A model generated the notes under the pieces. It did not search any database. It had not been told where the DNA came from and was given only the letters and a program-made list of their open reading frames with translations. This document shows, piece after piece, positions 22,201-31,100 of a stretch of 64,000 nucleotides of DNA. This stretch comes from Tritrichomonas musculus (taxonomy: Eukaryota > Parabasalia > Tritrichomonadida > Tritrichomonadidae): positions 434,001 to 498,000 of the forward strand of contig JAPFFF010000010.1 of assembly GCA_039105265.1 (NCBI GenBank), in the 5' to 3' direction. Every line of letters begins with the position of its first letter. Position 1 is the stretch's first letter. The translations under genes and the position numbers were made by a program.

Positions 22201-23280
22201 TGCTTTTACATCGATAATGGGGAAGACTCTTTTGATACCAAATTAATATTAGCGGAAAAAATATTGAAGCAAGATAAAATAGCATTAAAAAGTGAAATCC
22301 CTGATGATTATGCTTATTCAAAAAGTGAATCCGATGAAAAATATCGAAGCAAAACTGATTTGAAAGTTGGGAATAAAATTATTCTACCAATAACAAACGG
22401 CCCTTACGAACCAGAATATTTGCTTGGTGATTTCTTTTCTACTTCCTTCATTCCATTCCAAGAAGGTGCTCACTTGGTTGGTGTGACTGGCTCAAATGTA
22501 AATGAGGAATTTGATATCATATTCAAGACGGAAAGTACAAAAAACATACACGATACAATTGCTCATGTTATGGATATAAGTGTTGGCTCGTTTTATTGGG
22601 AAGAAGCAACAGGTGTACTTTATAATTACTCTGGAACATATCCAGTACGAGTTACTCTAGCTGAATTTGGTGAAGAAGATCAAATAGCATTGAAAAGTGA
22701 AATTCCTGAACCTGTTGATTTGACCAATTATGCATTGAAAAGTGAAAATGATGAACTGAAGACAAGGATAGATAATACATCCAAATCTCATCAAGATCTA
22801 GCTAGGATAGTAGGTGATAATGTATCTACAATATTAACAATGAACAGTCAGATATCAACTCTACAGCGTGAGAATGAATCATTAAGAGCTAAGTTAGATG
22901 CATTAATGAATAAATTAGCACGAATCAATTATACATTCAGTGTAGCGAATAGTAATATCATTCGTTATCAATTCGAGAAACAACTTGACGAATATGATGG
23001 AACACTCTATTTGACTTATAATGAAACCAGAGATAATGTTACCAGTGTAAACGAAATCAAAATCAATATATCATTCAACGTTAATAATACGCCTACGAGT
23101 GAATATCAATGTGAACCAACTAAGATCTGGTTAAACAATATTGAATTTCCATTAGATGTTAACAGCAATTTCGTGATCAATGCAACAGCTAATTACATAA
23201 TGATTAACTCGTCATTCTTTACATCAAATGGTATCTTAACTGCAGATAACACTAAGAATGTAATACATTCATTACAGTAA
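19273..23280 (+). CDS. Fibre-like virion protein 2, phage-tail-fibre type repeats
   Basis: About 1335 residues from ATG 19273; the open frame reaches 19237 only with a TTG. The N-terminal 500 residues are beta-rich. A coiled coil (about 515-570) is followed by a hydrophobic stretch, QMVAGMLAFSANGLIFGA, near 576-596. Later come two copies of a motif like YSKSESDEKYRSKTDL (near 876 and 1014) and ALKSEIP repeats, a pattern I know from trimeric phage tail fibres. A last coiled coil (1156-1219) precedes a C-terminal beta-rich head. Trimeric receptor-binding fibre is the likely role. It closes the + strand morphogenesis arm. Confidence 0.65.
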   Translation: MLTKFKGDIQFKVDGKTYLGSQLLTSKSNEFETVEGFSDYHVTRDALTVEDEKLNIQMNDDDITKLLQIDDKTEVFKINLRKNVFLDSEGKYIYQLSIYVLNKNFVCPCVTAAEDKKVTITEETSTTPYIKVDKNLSLDLKSLYINGEISIIYQLPLNHLKSTLPSIKCDIIDSRNSLKLHESDNLYLYKPSIITEEQIFDRNSVTDEKSNFKDCYKMVFKIPTDYQIPTGLKFEFKDYCFGNQWSLTYDGEKWSGLNVQGHITGKIINKRNLQVPGKGETKYQERDGAEIMMRRSKWNTYAVHKRWDYTWGESENPIEKLFQDSDVQTKILLKDGTEIDGGEKGLTFVREYLPVGWTEGNLRYDCCVIRAYINKYTEVKDNLQFDNWDRVYLDLKLSFTKEWNRLSFYPSNLYTGHGDYDKNYFSLRGDLDTIEKLNCHEFGQFGVNNQDIAIYLFKDLVDPIEEINWDKNTNPFEYIINQQYYEVSPNPNAATTLYTDYNITSSKIITADNITTMRSDLNLVSNTVDVVSVDVDNLDKSVEGLKSRMALTEQITEKLEADIDKIRLKQKIQMVAGMLAFSANGLIFGAEKITSCVSGLWKQFVQSRQEMELPDLSRSIGVSLNSVRNWCESGPTEIPVFDEKEEEMIMTVGGAKLLTYSFRDSMKKPLLKIVDKIEEIESDYISRSELTRMDTIDIVTYYQDEQAAVLFQAEDELKNGICVFKLFTSEGQKRLYIKIEQGTITDYKGVDTTTTIDSITIEGLPKSEEYRTKYLSNISKIDKNIIITGENTDYKIAGCIIENNTFMRLLVEKTPADIAYLSDIEALDEKINALAVNSHQNDVAMFSLEYPTTDEVNTALETIQQELAKKPNIEELYTKEEADAKYRSKNDLIYKDAVDVPFENVQDNSGSWEVKITLTSGIHLVGTISNNDGFVKEFDYLFDYNGVITEDGVNVDVEIDGTTYNLTYYKNDRFGQCFYIDNGEDSFDTKLILAEKILKQDKIALKSEIPDDYAYSKSESDEKYRSKTDLKVGNKIILPITNGPYEPEYLLGDFFSTSFIPFQEGAHLVGVTGSNVNEEFDIIFKTESTKNIHDTIAHVMDISVGSFYWEEATGVLYNYSGTYPVRVTLAEFGEEDQIALKSEIPEPVDLTNYALKSENDELKTRIDNTSKSHQDLARIVGDNVSTILTMNSQISTLQRENESLRAKLDALMNKLARINYTFSVANSNIIRYQFEKQLDEYDGTLYLTYNETRDNVTSVNEIKINISFNVNNTPTSEYQCEPTKIWLNNIEFPLDVNSNFVINATANYIMINSSFFTSNGILTADNTKNVIHSLQ

Positions 23281-23303
23281 AAAAAAATATTTGATAATCT
23301 CTC

Positions 23304-23837
23304 TTATACAACAACATATTTCAAACAAATATGATAAACATTAACTAAATCATTAAATTCTTTGTTATAAACTTGTTTGAAATCTGTTACCATTTCACCA
23401 TCTTCATTAATTATTTTTATTGCTTCAATTTTTCGAATAGGTGATGCTTTAGATGCACAACATTTAATATCTTCATCAATATAAATTTCTACAGATGAAC
23501 AATTTTTACCTAATATTGTTTTGATTATTTCTTGTAAACTTGCAATTGGTATAATAATACAATTTTTAGATATTAAATTCGAAATTAAAGCTTTATCTTG
23601 ATCTAATAATATTTTTGCATATGTTTCCAAAATTAAATATTTAACATCTTTTTCAATTTCATTATTTTTGATATCAGGTAATTCAATTTCACGAGTTATA
23701 ACAATATCTTCTTTCCCATCATCTCTTTTATTAATTATTATATTATTTGTTAAGTTGTTTGTACTTTGACTAGCTGCTGAAGGCTCTAACGAAATATTAG
23801 CATTTACTCCTGCATTCGCTGCTCTTTTCTTAATCAT
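23304..23837 (-). CDS. Polinton protein of unknown function
   Basis: The 177-residue protein begins MIKKRAANAGVNANISLE. The first 40 residues are polar and probably disordered. The rest is a mixed alpha/beta sequence with a hydrophobic C-terminus ending LKYVVV. There is no signal peptide or known motif. It converges on the fibre gene with about 20 bases between the stops, and is the last gene of the following - strand block. Confidence 0.6.
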   Translation of the reverse strand: MIKKRAANAGVNANISLEPSAASQSTNNLTNNIIINKRDDGKEDIVITREIELPDIKNNEIEKDVKYLILETYAKILLDQDKALISNLISKNCIIIPIASLQEIIKTILGKNCSSVEIYIDEDIKCCASKASPIRKIEAIKIINEDGEMVTDFKQVYNKEFNDLVNVYHICLKYVVV

Positions 23838-23857
23838 TTTTGAGTTTCTGAAAAAAT

Positions 23858-24124
23858 TTATGAAATTTGAAAATACTTTTTGATGACTAATGTGCGATCT
23901 AATGTTTGTTTCATCCTAAATATAATATCTTCAAGTTCATTAAAATCTGTTTCTATTTCTTTTTCTATAACACTTATATTCTTTGAAATATTCATACATT
24001 CACAAGATTCAGTAAAACTATCTGTATTCATAAATGTATCAAATAATTCACTTTTGATTTCACTAAATAAATGTCTTAATTCTTGTCTATCGTCCTTTAA
24101 AGCTTTTGGTAATGATAAAGTCAT
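23858..24124 (-). CDS. Small helical Polinton protein
   Basis: The 88-residue protein begins MTLSLPKALKDDRQELRHLF and is helical throughout, with a coiled-coil-like acidic C-terminal half (about residues 48-80). It lies 20 bases upstream of the 177-residue gene on the same strand. Its start faces a tiny + strand frame at 24149. No family is recognised. Confidence 0.6.
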   Translation of the reverse strand: MTLSLPKALKDDRQELRHLFSEIKSELFDTFMNTDSFTESCECMNISKNISVIEKEIETDFNELEDIIFRMKQTLDRTLVIKKYFQIS

Positions 24125-24148
24125 TTTTTTTAAAAATAAATAAAAAGA

Positions 24149-24259
24149 ATGGCATTTGGAAGTTTTAATAAAAAAATTAGTGCTAAACCAGCAGTCTTAT
24201 TAAATCCAAGAAAAGATCCAAATATTTTCAATAAGCCAATATTTCAACCTTTATCTTGA
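24149..24259 (+). CDS. 36-residue small protein
   Basis: A short frame encodes MAFGSFNKKISAKPAVLLNP and 16 more residues. Its MAFG start resembles that of the amphipathic protein at 12519-12785. It fits neatly between two - strand genes, diverging from one and overlapping the end of the other by 16 bases, as the 43-residue gene at 12391 does. It may be a small virion peptide; size alone keeps confidence low. Confidence 0.4.
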   Translation: MAFGSFNKKISAKPAVLLNPRKDPNIFNKPIFQPLS

Positions 24260-24480
24260 TTTCTAAAATCATGAAATCGAATTGGTCCAATTGGATGAAG
24301 TGTTTTTTTGGGATAAATTTTTTGTATTTCTTTTCGAAGATTTCTATTTTCATTCTTTGGAAAATACATCAATGCCAATGAACCTTTTTCATCAAGAAGA
24401 AACGGTTTTCTAGAACCATCATCGTCAATAACCCAAATTATTTTCCACTTTGACTTGTGTACATATCGTTGACCTTTCAT
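24244..24480 (-). CDS. Small basic Polinton protein
   Basis: The 78-residue protein begins MKGQRYVHKSKWKIIWVIDD. It has a beta-like N-terminal half with a VIDDDGSRKPFLLDEKG turn and a basic C-terminus. The ATG follows the stop of the upstream open stretch directly, so the genes are probably transcribed together. No known domain is seen. Confidence 0.55.
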   Translation of the reverse strand: MKGQRYVHKSKWKIIWVIDDDGSRKPFLLDEKGSLALMYFPKNENRNLRKEIQKIYPKKTLHPIGPIRFHDFRNQDKG

Positions 24481-25024
24481 TTATTTTTTTGGTCGACCAG
24501 ATTGCCCTTTAACCGTTTTATCTAAATCTTTTAATTGTTTGATAGTTGCACCTTCAGGAATTGGAATTCCTTTCCTTTCTAATTTCTTGACCATCTCATT
24601 ATATATCTCATCTTTGGACCTCCACTTACCTTTTTGTTTTTGTTTTTGCTTTGGTTGATTTGAATTGGTTATTTTCAGATCATCTTCAATTGGAACATAA
24701 TTATAATCAATTTCGACTATTGGTTCTTGTTTTGGTAATTCAGATGGTGGATTATCAAAATAATTATCATAAAATTCAGATGGTGGATTATCGAAATAAT
24801 TATCATAAAATTCAGGATTATCATCATATTGAGTTCTTAACGGTGACTCTTTTTGAACCGTTTTTGTTGGTTTTATTGAATCTTGAATAATATTTTGTTT
24901 GAATTTCTCACTATTTGGAAGAGTTGTAATAACTTGTTTTTGTTTTTGTTTTGGTTCTGGTTTTTGTATTGGAAGATTTACATGAACTACGGGAGGTAAA
25001 TTTATGGAACTAGAGTTTTTTTTT
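24481..25024 (-). CDS. Gln/Lys/Pro-rich open stretch, start not assigned
   Basis: This - strand stretch ends at a TAA at 24481-24483 and encodes Gln/Lys-rich low-complexity sequence, a 12-residue tandem duplication (FYDNYFDNPPSE) and a helical basic C-terminus ending SGRPKK. The composition resembles the neighbouring Lys/Pro-rich proteins, suggesting a related DNA-associated or virion-core role. No start codon is assigned. Confidence 0.45.
24738..24809 (-). repeat. 36-bp direct repeat, two units
   Basis: Two adjacent 36-base units differ by one base and encode a duplicated 12-residue block rich in Asp, Asn, Tyr and Pro. Confidence 0.85.
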
Positions 25025-25907
25025 GCTCATTTAATCTTTTCACCATTGTTTGAGCATATTGTGATCGATTAGATAATGAAGGTCTTTGAGTTTGAGTACC
25101 GACTGCATCATTTGTTTCTGTTATTGGTGGTTGCACAGGTTCGCTAACACTCACTGGTGGTGGATTGGGTTCGCTAACACTCACTGGTGGTGGAGGTGGA
25201 GTTTCGGTTATTGGTTTTTGTTTTCTTTCTCTCTTTTTATATACTAGATTATTTGATTCAATTAATTCAATTATTTCTTTTCTTTTCATTGTTTCATTAA
25301 AATCAATACCATTTCTTCTTAACAATCTTCGAAGACTATCAATTTTAATTCCTTTATATTTTTCTCTCAATTCTTGATTTCTTTGTTTTGCTTCATTTGC
25401 CTTCGCCTTTTTTGGCTTTGGCTCACTTTCTTTCGCCTTTTTCGGTTTTGTTTGTTTCTTCTCTTTCGCATCAACAAAATCTTTTGCTCTAGGAACATTC
25501 GCTCTTGTCTTCGCCTTTTTTGATTTTTTCCCAAATTTACCTTTTGCTATATCTTTCATTGTTTGGGCTAAATCCATTCTTGTTGCATCTGCTGGAATTG
25601 GATTGAGCTCAACATCTTCTAAGTCTATTGAATTGATTGCATTTAATAAAGTTCCATAAGATAAATATTGATATCGACCTTTTTGAATACAATCTGCTTC
25701 ATGTAACCAGATATTTAATTTTTCGTCATCTGTATTGTTATCTACTTTATATCCTAATTTTTGTAATTTTTCTATTCTTTTAGCTTTTGGTATTTCACCA
25801 TATTTTGCTATCATTTTATATATTTTATCTAATCTTTTCTTCTCTTTCGCATCAACATAATCTTTTACTCTAGGAACATTTGCTCTTGTTCTTTTTCTTT
25901 GGCTCAT
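25002..25907 (-). CDS. Lys/Pro-rich protein with SAP-like motif and VPRxKD repeats
   Basis: About 300 residues from ATG 25907. It contains two copies of a block like TRANVPRAKDFVDAKEKK, near residues 6 and 140, separated by a folded-looking helical domain. A SAP-like helix-turn-helix, KIDSLRRLLRRNGIDF, lies near residue 190, followed by a Pro-rich tail with PPPVSVSEP repeats. SAP modules bind DNA, so a chromatin-like or virion-core role is plausible. The VPRAKD block also appears in the 775-residue protein at 42472-44799. It overlaps the upstream neighbour by 38 bases. Confidence 0.6.
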   Translation of the reverse strand: MSQRKRTRANVPRVKDYVDAKEKKRLDKIYKMIAKYGEIPKAKRIEKLQKLGYKVDNNTDDEKLNIWLHEADCIQKGRYQYLSYGTLLNAINSIDLEDVELNPIPADATRMDLAQTMKDIAKGKFGKKSKKAKTRANVPRAKDFVDAKEKKQTKPKKAKESEPKPKKAKANEAKQRNQELREKYKGIKIDSLRRLLRRNGIDFNETMKRKEIIELIESNNLVYKKRERKQKPITETPPPPPVSVSEPNPPPVSVSEPVQPPITETNDAVGTQTQRPSLSNRSQYAQTMVKRLNEQKKTLVP

Positions 25908-26415
25908 TTTCTTTCGCCTTTTTTGGCTTTGGCTCATTTTCTTTCGCCTTTTTTGGCTTTGGCTCATTTTCTTTCGCCTTTTTTGGCTTTGGCTCATTTT
26001 CTTTCGCCTTTTTTGGCTTTGGCTCATTTTCTTTCGACTGTAACTGTGGTGGAATTCCTCCTTTGAGTACCCATTCCATCTTCTCTTGTTTTTTCTCTCC
26101 TGCTTTCTTTTTTCGTTTCCAAGCTAATGCTGCATTCAGGTCATCAGAATGAGCTTTTTTGACTTCTTGAGCTACAATTTTTGTTCCTTTTTTCCTTTTT
26201 GCCCATTCTCTTGGAGTAAAAACATATTCATGAACTCCTTTGATTACATGAATCAAATTATCAACTGTTTTGATTCTATAATATCTATCATCAGTAAAAG
26301 AATAACTATCTCCTTTTCCAACATCTGTTCTCATTTTGGCATTTGATATTTGTTTCATTAATTTTTTCGCTTCTGATGTTGTATTTGATCGTGTTGTATT
26401 CACTTTTTTTGACAT
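25870..26415 (-). CDS. Basic protein with 10-residue tandem repeats
   Basis: The 181-residue protein begins MSKKVNTTRSNTTSEAKK. Residues 40-90 look folded and contain a VIKGVHEYVFTPREWAKRKK segment. The C-terminal third is a KENEPKPKKA repeat encoded by a perfect 30-base DNA repeat. The strongly basic character suggests binding to packaged DNA, as for adenovirus-type core proteins. This is inferred from composition. An initiator-like sequence is not obvious upstream. Confidence 0.6.
   Translation of the reverse strand: MSKKVNTTRSNTTSEAKKLMKQISNAKMRTDVGKGDSYSFTDDRYYRIKTVDNLIHVIKGVHEYVFTPREWAKRKKGTKIVAQEVKKAHSDDLNAALAWKRKKKAGEKKQEKMEWVLKGGIPPQLQSKENEPKPKKAKENEPKPKKAKENEPKPKKAKENEPKPKKAKENEPKKKNKSKCS
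25911..26030 (-). repeat. 30-bp perfect tandem repeat, four units plus partial flanks
   Basis: Four identical 30-base units, with partial units on both sides, encode KENEPKPKKA. Because the period is divisible by three, all frames stay open across it. Perfect identity points to recent expansion. Confidence 0.92.
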
Positions 26416-26455
26416 TTTTACTTACAAAAATAATATCGAATTTCAATTTTTAAAT

Positions 26456-27034
26456 TTAATTCTTTGTTCTTCTTTTATATCCTTTTTGTGGTCCTGGTTT
26501 CTTTCTAGGTGTTCCATCTTTTTTCAATTCTCCTTTCTTTTGTCCTTTATCTGATCTTGTTTTTCTTGGTAATCGAGGTCCATAATGTCTTTCTCGTGGT
26601 TTTCTTGTTCCATTCGGTTTTTTCCTTGGTTGTCTTGGTTTATTTGATGTTTTTCTTTTATTTTTATATCCTGTTTCTGCCCAACGTGCAAGAATTGCTT
26701 GTAATGTTTCTTTTGTATCATCAGGTGAAAAATGGATTCCTTCTTTTCTCGCAAAATCTTGTAAATCTTTTAAATTAACATGTGACCAATCATAAGCAGG
26801 TAGATCTAAATATTTTCTTGGTGTCTTTGGAGCTGGAGCTGCTGTTGCTTCTACTACATCAGCTGCTGCTTGCATTGCTTCTCCTGCTTGATTTAATACC
26901 TTTGCTGTTGATTTTTTGATTTTGATATCAGATAATGTCTTCGCTGAGGTTGTTGTTGGTGGTGGTCCTGTTGCGAATTTTATATTCCTTGCACGTCTAG
27001 CGTTTTTTCCTGGATTGTTTTTTTTCGATACCAT
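26456..27034 (-). CDS. Basic core-type DNA-binding protein
   Basis: The 192-residue protein begins MVSKKNNPGKNARRARNIKF. The N-terminal part is Ala/Thr-rich. Residues 80-115 hold a SAP-like helical module (VNLKDLQDFARKEGIHFSPD). The last 75 residues are extremely rich in Arg, Lys, Pro and Gly, ending QKGYKRRTKN. A small fold plus a long basic tail fits a nucleoprotein that condenses DNA inside a virion, comparable in style to adenovirus core proteins. Homology is not shown. Confidence 0.65.
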   Translation of the reverse strand: MVSKKNNPGKNARRARNIKFATGPPPTTTSAKTLSDIKIKKSTAKVLNQAGEAMQAAADVVEATAAPAPKTPRKYLDLPAYDWSHVNLKDLQDFARKEGIHFSPDDTKETLQAILARWAETGYKNKRKTSNKPRQPRKKPNGTRKPRERHYGPRLPRKTRSDKGQKKGELKKDGTPRKKPGPQKGYKRRTKN

Positions 27035-27081
27035 CTTTTATTTTTGATTTTTCATTAAATTATCAAAAAATAAAATTATTT

Positions 27082-27330
27082 TTATCGTTCTTTTCTTCGA
27101 TCCTTTTTATCTTTTTTGAGCTTGGTTTTGATATGGATTGTATTCCGAAATGATCTTGGTGATGGTTTATACAAATCCGTATACCATGCTGGGAGTACAA
27201 GTTCTTTTATTGCTTTTGGAGGTCCTGTTGCTTTTGATGATCCTGATTTGACTGTAAAGATCATTACGGGGTTTGCTGGGGGTCGTGCTTTCTTTTTCGG
27301 TGTCGTCCTTCTTTGTTTTTTTACTGGCAT
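27082..27330 (-). CDS. Small basic core-type protein
   Basis: The 82-residue protein begins MPVKKQRRTTPKKKARPPAN. It has basic ends and a hydrophobic centre (KAIKELVLPAWYTDLYKPSP near residues 40-60), and it ends in a Lys/Arg tail. It precedes the larger basic protein gene on the same strand by about 50 bases. The composition suggests DNA condensation or capsid-DNA bridging; this is inference. Confidence 0.6.
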   Translation of the reverse strand: MPVKKQRRTTPKKKARPPANPVMIFTVKSGSSKATGPPKAIKELVLPAWYTDLYKPSPRSFRNTIHIKTKLKKDKKDRRKER

Positions 27331-27368
27331 TTGATTCTTTCATTAAAATTAATTTTTCAAAAAACTAA

Positions 27369-27617
27369 TTACATCAAACCTATTTCCAGTTCTAACTTCT
27401 CTAATATAAATTGCTCTAACATATTAATGAAATGAGTATCAATTTGATTAGCAATTCTTAAATTTAAAACAATTCTTTGATCAAATAGTCCAATTGATTT
27501 ATTGAATATTTCATTCATCCAATAATTTTTCATTTCTTGTGAATTTGCAAATCTCCATTCCAATATTAAGAATAACGTATCATTAATTTCTTTGAGTTCA
27601 TTCTTGATGTAATTCAT
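27369..27617 (-). CDS. Small helical Polinton protein
   Basis: The 82-residue protein begins MNYIKNELKEINDTLFLILE and is almost wholly helical, with hydrophobic heptad-like spacing suggesting an oligomeric bundle. Its start overlaps the end of the upstream gene by about 20 bases, so the pair is probably co-expressed. Function unknown. Confidence 0.6.
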   Translation of the reverse strand: MNYIKNELKEINDTLFLILEWRFANSQEMKNYWMNEIFNKSIGLFDQRIVLNLRIANQIDTHFINMLEQFILEKLELEIGLM

Positions 27618-27924
27618 TTTCTATCTCATTAAAATCTTCTTCATTTTCATTTTCCTCTTCTCCATTTTCAGGATCTTCAAAAGTTTTATTTAAGTTATCA
27701 ACACTCTTTGATTTTGTTATTTTTCTATTTCCTCCTTTCAAATGTGGTCTTGATGGCCTATCTTTTTTCATCCAATCTGACCACCTTACTGAAAATTCAT
27801 TACCTTCATATAAATAATGAATACGAATATCTCCTCTTTTGTAATCATCTAATAATATACAATTTTCTTTAGCCATTTCTTCTCTCACTTTTTGAGTATT
27901 CCAACGGATCCTAGTCTTTGTCAT
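27598..27924 (-). CDS. Small Polinton protein with acidic tail
   Basis: About 108 residues from ATG 27924; the frame extends slightly upstream only with a TTG. The N-terminal two thirds look folded, with an IRIHYLYEGNEFSVRWSDW beta-rich segment. The C-terminus is Glu/Asn-rich and acidic. Its start faces the membrane-protein gene at 28000, and the shared 75-base gap holds a class 1 promoter box. Confidence 0.6.
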   Translation of the reverse strand: MTKTRIRWNTQKVREEMAKENCILLDDYKRGDIRIHYLYEGNEFSVRWSDWMKKDRPSRPHLKGGNRKITKSKSVDNLNKTFEDPENGEEENENEEDFNEIENELHQE

Positions 27925-27974
27925 ATATTTTTGAGACAAAATAAAAAATTAAAAAAATTAAAAAACGGTTAGAT

Positions 27975-27999
27975 CGGTTTTGACAGACCATTTTTATTA
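27975..27999 (+). promoter_or_regulatory. Class 1 element promoter: CGGTTTTGACA box plus initiator
   Basis: CGGTTTTGACAGACCATT precedes the ATG at 28000. CCATTT fits the trichomonad initiator (pyrimidine-C-A-pyrimidine-T-A/T) about 12 bases before the start codon. Confidence 0.7.
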
Positions 28000-28176
28000 A
28001 TGTCTGAACCATTGATTGATCTCTCAGGAACAGAAAGAATTGAACACCGTGATGATAATTCCTGTTGTCCTTGTGATTCTCCACCTCCTAATTGGTGTTT
28101 ATGGACTCTTGTTGTTCTCTTTATTTTGAACATTTGCTTTGGTCTTCTCGAATACTTTTTAAGTTTAACTAAGTAA
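28000..28176 (+). CDS. 58-residue Cys-rich single-pass membrane protein
   Basis: A short frame with a strong promoter encodes MSEPLIDLSGTERIEHRDDN, a CCPCDSPPPNWC cluster, then one hydrophobic helix (about residues 33-50) and a short tail. The class 1 promoter box and initiator directly upstream make it a convincing gene despite its size. The Cys cluster next to the membrane suggests disulfide linking, metal binding or lipid modification. It ends eight bases before the convergent polymerase gene's stop. Its role is unknown; membrane interaction or entry/exit of particles is possible. Confidence 0.65.
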   Translation: MSEPLIDLSGTERIEHRDDNSCCPCDSPPPNWCLWTLVVLFILNICFGLLEYFLSLTK

Positions 28177-28183
28177 ACAATCA

Positions 28184-31100
28184 TTAATATTCAAAATATT
28201 TTTCTCTCTTTCCTTCTTTATATGGTGTTGATATTCTTCTTTTGAATTCATTTAAGGTTGATACAGTCATATTTTTATTCATTTGGAAACATGGTTGACC
28301 TTTTGTAAGATCAAATGTTTGTTGATTCCCTTCGTATAAATATTTATATAATTTCATTGGATCATTATCAAATTCATTCTTATAAGCATATTTAATAGAT
28401 TGTTCAGTTAATCCTTTCCCACGAGTCATATAATCAATTTCACCTGTAGAATCTTGTAACTTATCAATATACATCTTTTTCATCAAAAAGTATGATTCAA
28501 TTGATTCTGGCATTTCTTTGTGACCATTTATTGTTGGAAAATCTGAATGGAATTGACCTAAATATTTACCTATGAGTTCTCGATTATATTTTTCTTTATA
28601 AGCTTTTTGTAATTTTGGTAAATCATTTATTTCAATATGCATTGAATCAGTATCCTGATAATAAATATGGCAACCAATATCAAATGCAAGACACATCACT
28701 TCATTCATGATTCTTTTTGACATACTTAATACATGAATACCTAATAATGAAAAATTAAAATGTTTATCAATTGGTCTCAATATTCTAACAGCATGCATAT
28801 TATTTTGTAATTCAATATCTTCAACAATTTTGTTATAATTTTTGATCCAATAATTATCTAAAGTATCTTGATCATTAATGTATTTAAAATCTTTTTCAAT
28901 AGGTCTTTCAATAGTTTTACCATAACAACTATTCATAATTAATTTATATAAATTTTGTAAAGGATTGTCTTGACTTTTATATTCTAATCTTTTCTCAAAT
29001 ATTTTTTGAATTTCTTTTTGGATATGATATTCTCTTTTTCCAGGCCAATAATAACCTCTAATTAATTCGAAATCTATTTTTTGAAATTCAATGAGATCTT
29101 CTAAATAAATATTATCGACAATCATTTTGAAAGGTTTATCGAATTTATCATCATTAAGGTTACCATCTTTTGTTTTCTTAACGATTAATGGAAATGGATA
29201 ATGTTTATGAATTCCAGTAACTAAAATTTCTACTATATATGCACCTTGTTTTGATAAAAATTCATAATTTAATTCTGTTTTGGATATTACTACTGGTTTT
29301 CCTTGAACGGTATATAATCTATGAATTGCTGAAGGATATAAACTAACCGCGTCAAAATCTGCTAATTTTTCAGTGATATGCCACTTTTTGTTATAAGCAG
29401 TCATACATCTACCACCATAAACAGCATATGAACAAAATTTCCTAACAATTCCACCTACTGAATATAAATCATGACCATAATAAACTTTATGATTAAATAC
29501 ATCATTAGCTAAAGAAGAAATTGAAATATATTTGAATGGATCGATTTTGAAATCTTGAATGAAACCTTGTCTAAATTTAACAAAACTTTCTCTTAATATT
29601 CGAACATCTTGATGACAATAAAATAATGCATATTTCCACATATCAAATTCATTATTACTTAAACGGCATCCCTTAATTTTGTTAATATTTGAACGAAATA
29701 ATTGATAATCTTGTTCAGTCCATGTTTTATCTTCTTCTTTACCTGCTTCATTAATTTGACCTTTATTTGTTCTTAATCTTTCAAATGTATAATATTTGTA
29801 TGGGAAAATTTCTTTTTCACAAGGAATATTAAACATTAATGGTAGATTAGATAGCTTGCAAGAGAAAATTGGATAACTATCTTTAAATGTTATCTTTTTG
29901 TTCTCAAATTTCAAAGTCATATTAAAACATTGATTTCCTTTAATAATTGATGATAATATTTTTATATTTTGATTATTGTTTTGTAAAATCATTCTAATAT
30001 CATAAGCCAAATTATGAAAATAACAAATTGAATCAGTAGGTAAATATTTCAATAGATTTATATTACATTTTTCACCTAAGAATTCTTTCTTAATTTTCCC
30101 ATCTAATGAATGTAAACAACATAAGAATGGAATATGAATTTTTGAACTTGTATCAGATTCAAAATCACAAAACCAATAAGAAGTTTCTACTTGTTTGATT
30201 ATTTTTGTTTTTGGTTCAATTAATTTACAACAATATTCATCTTTATATTCTAATGTAGTATTTGAAATATCTTGATCAATTTCATTATAAAATATTGAAT
30301 GTAATAAATGTTCTTGTGAATAATTAATTGGAATGAAATAATTTTTCTTAAATAATTCTCTAATCAAGTTTGAAGAAGTTATAAATGATCTACCTTTTGT
30401 CCAATGATCTGTAATCCAATCTTTATTATATTTGTCTTCATCTAACTTTTCAATATTTTTGATATAATAATATGTAAATGGAGTCTTTTCTTCGATGAAA
30501 TAATGTTTTTGATATACATTGAATTTATGAGTTCGTTCTGGTTCAGCTTTTTGTATACCCATATATGTTTTTCTTTTACCTTTATCCATTGAACGTACAG
30601 ATTGTTTTTGAGCAACAGAATTATCATCAATATAAGTTAAATTAAGATGAATATTAAATTCTTCACATAAATGATTAATACTACTTTGTGATAAATATCT
30701 ATTTTGAATCCTTAATCTAATTTGATTTAATAATGATTCTGAATAATTTCCAGTTTGTTGTAAAGCATAAATGAAACAACAATCATTTAATTCTTCTTTT
30801 ATTTTCTTTGTCTTTTCATTAATTAAACTATCAAATATTTGTAATCGAACGAGGTAATCAATTAATACTTTTGGACAACCAGGTTTTAATAAATATTTAA
30901 AGAATCCTCCATCGACTGTATTTTTATGTTTTGGATGTTTTAATATACTAAATTTGATTTGAGAAAATAATGAAAATTCAGGTAATCTTTGACCTTCTAA
31001 ATCATATTCCCAACCTGGATTCTTTTCTATTTGATAAATGAAATTCTCTTCTGTTAAATTCTTTAATAATTCTTCATAAGTTTTTCCAGTTAAAGGTACA

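Noticed and set aside
25911-26030. CRISPR-like array
   Set aside because: 30-base units are contiguous without spacers and lie in a coding region.
26140-26780. Phe/Leu-rich + strand frames
   Set aside because: Antisense shadows of Lys/Arg-rich genes; no initiator upstream.
27969-28184. 71-codon - strand frame
   Set aside because: Shadow of the Cys-rich membrane protein gene on the + strand, which has its own promoter.
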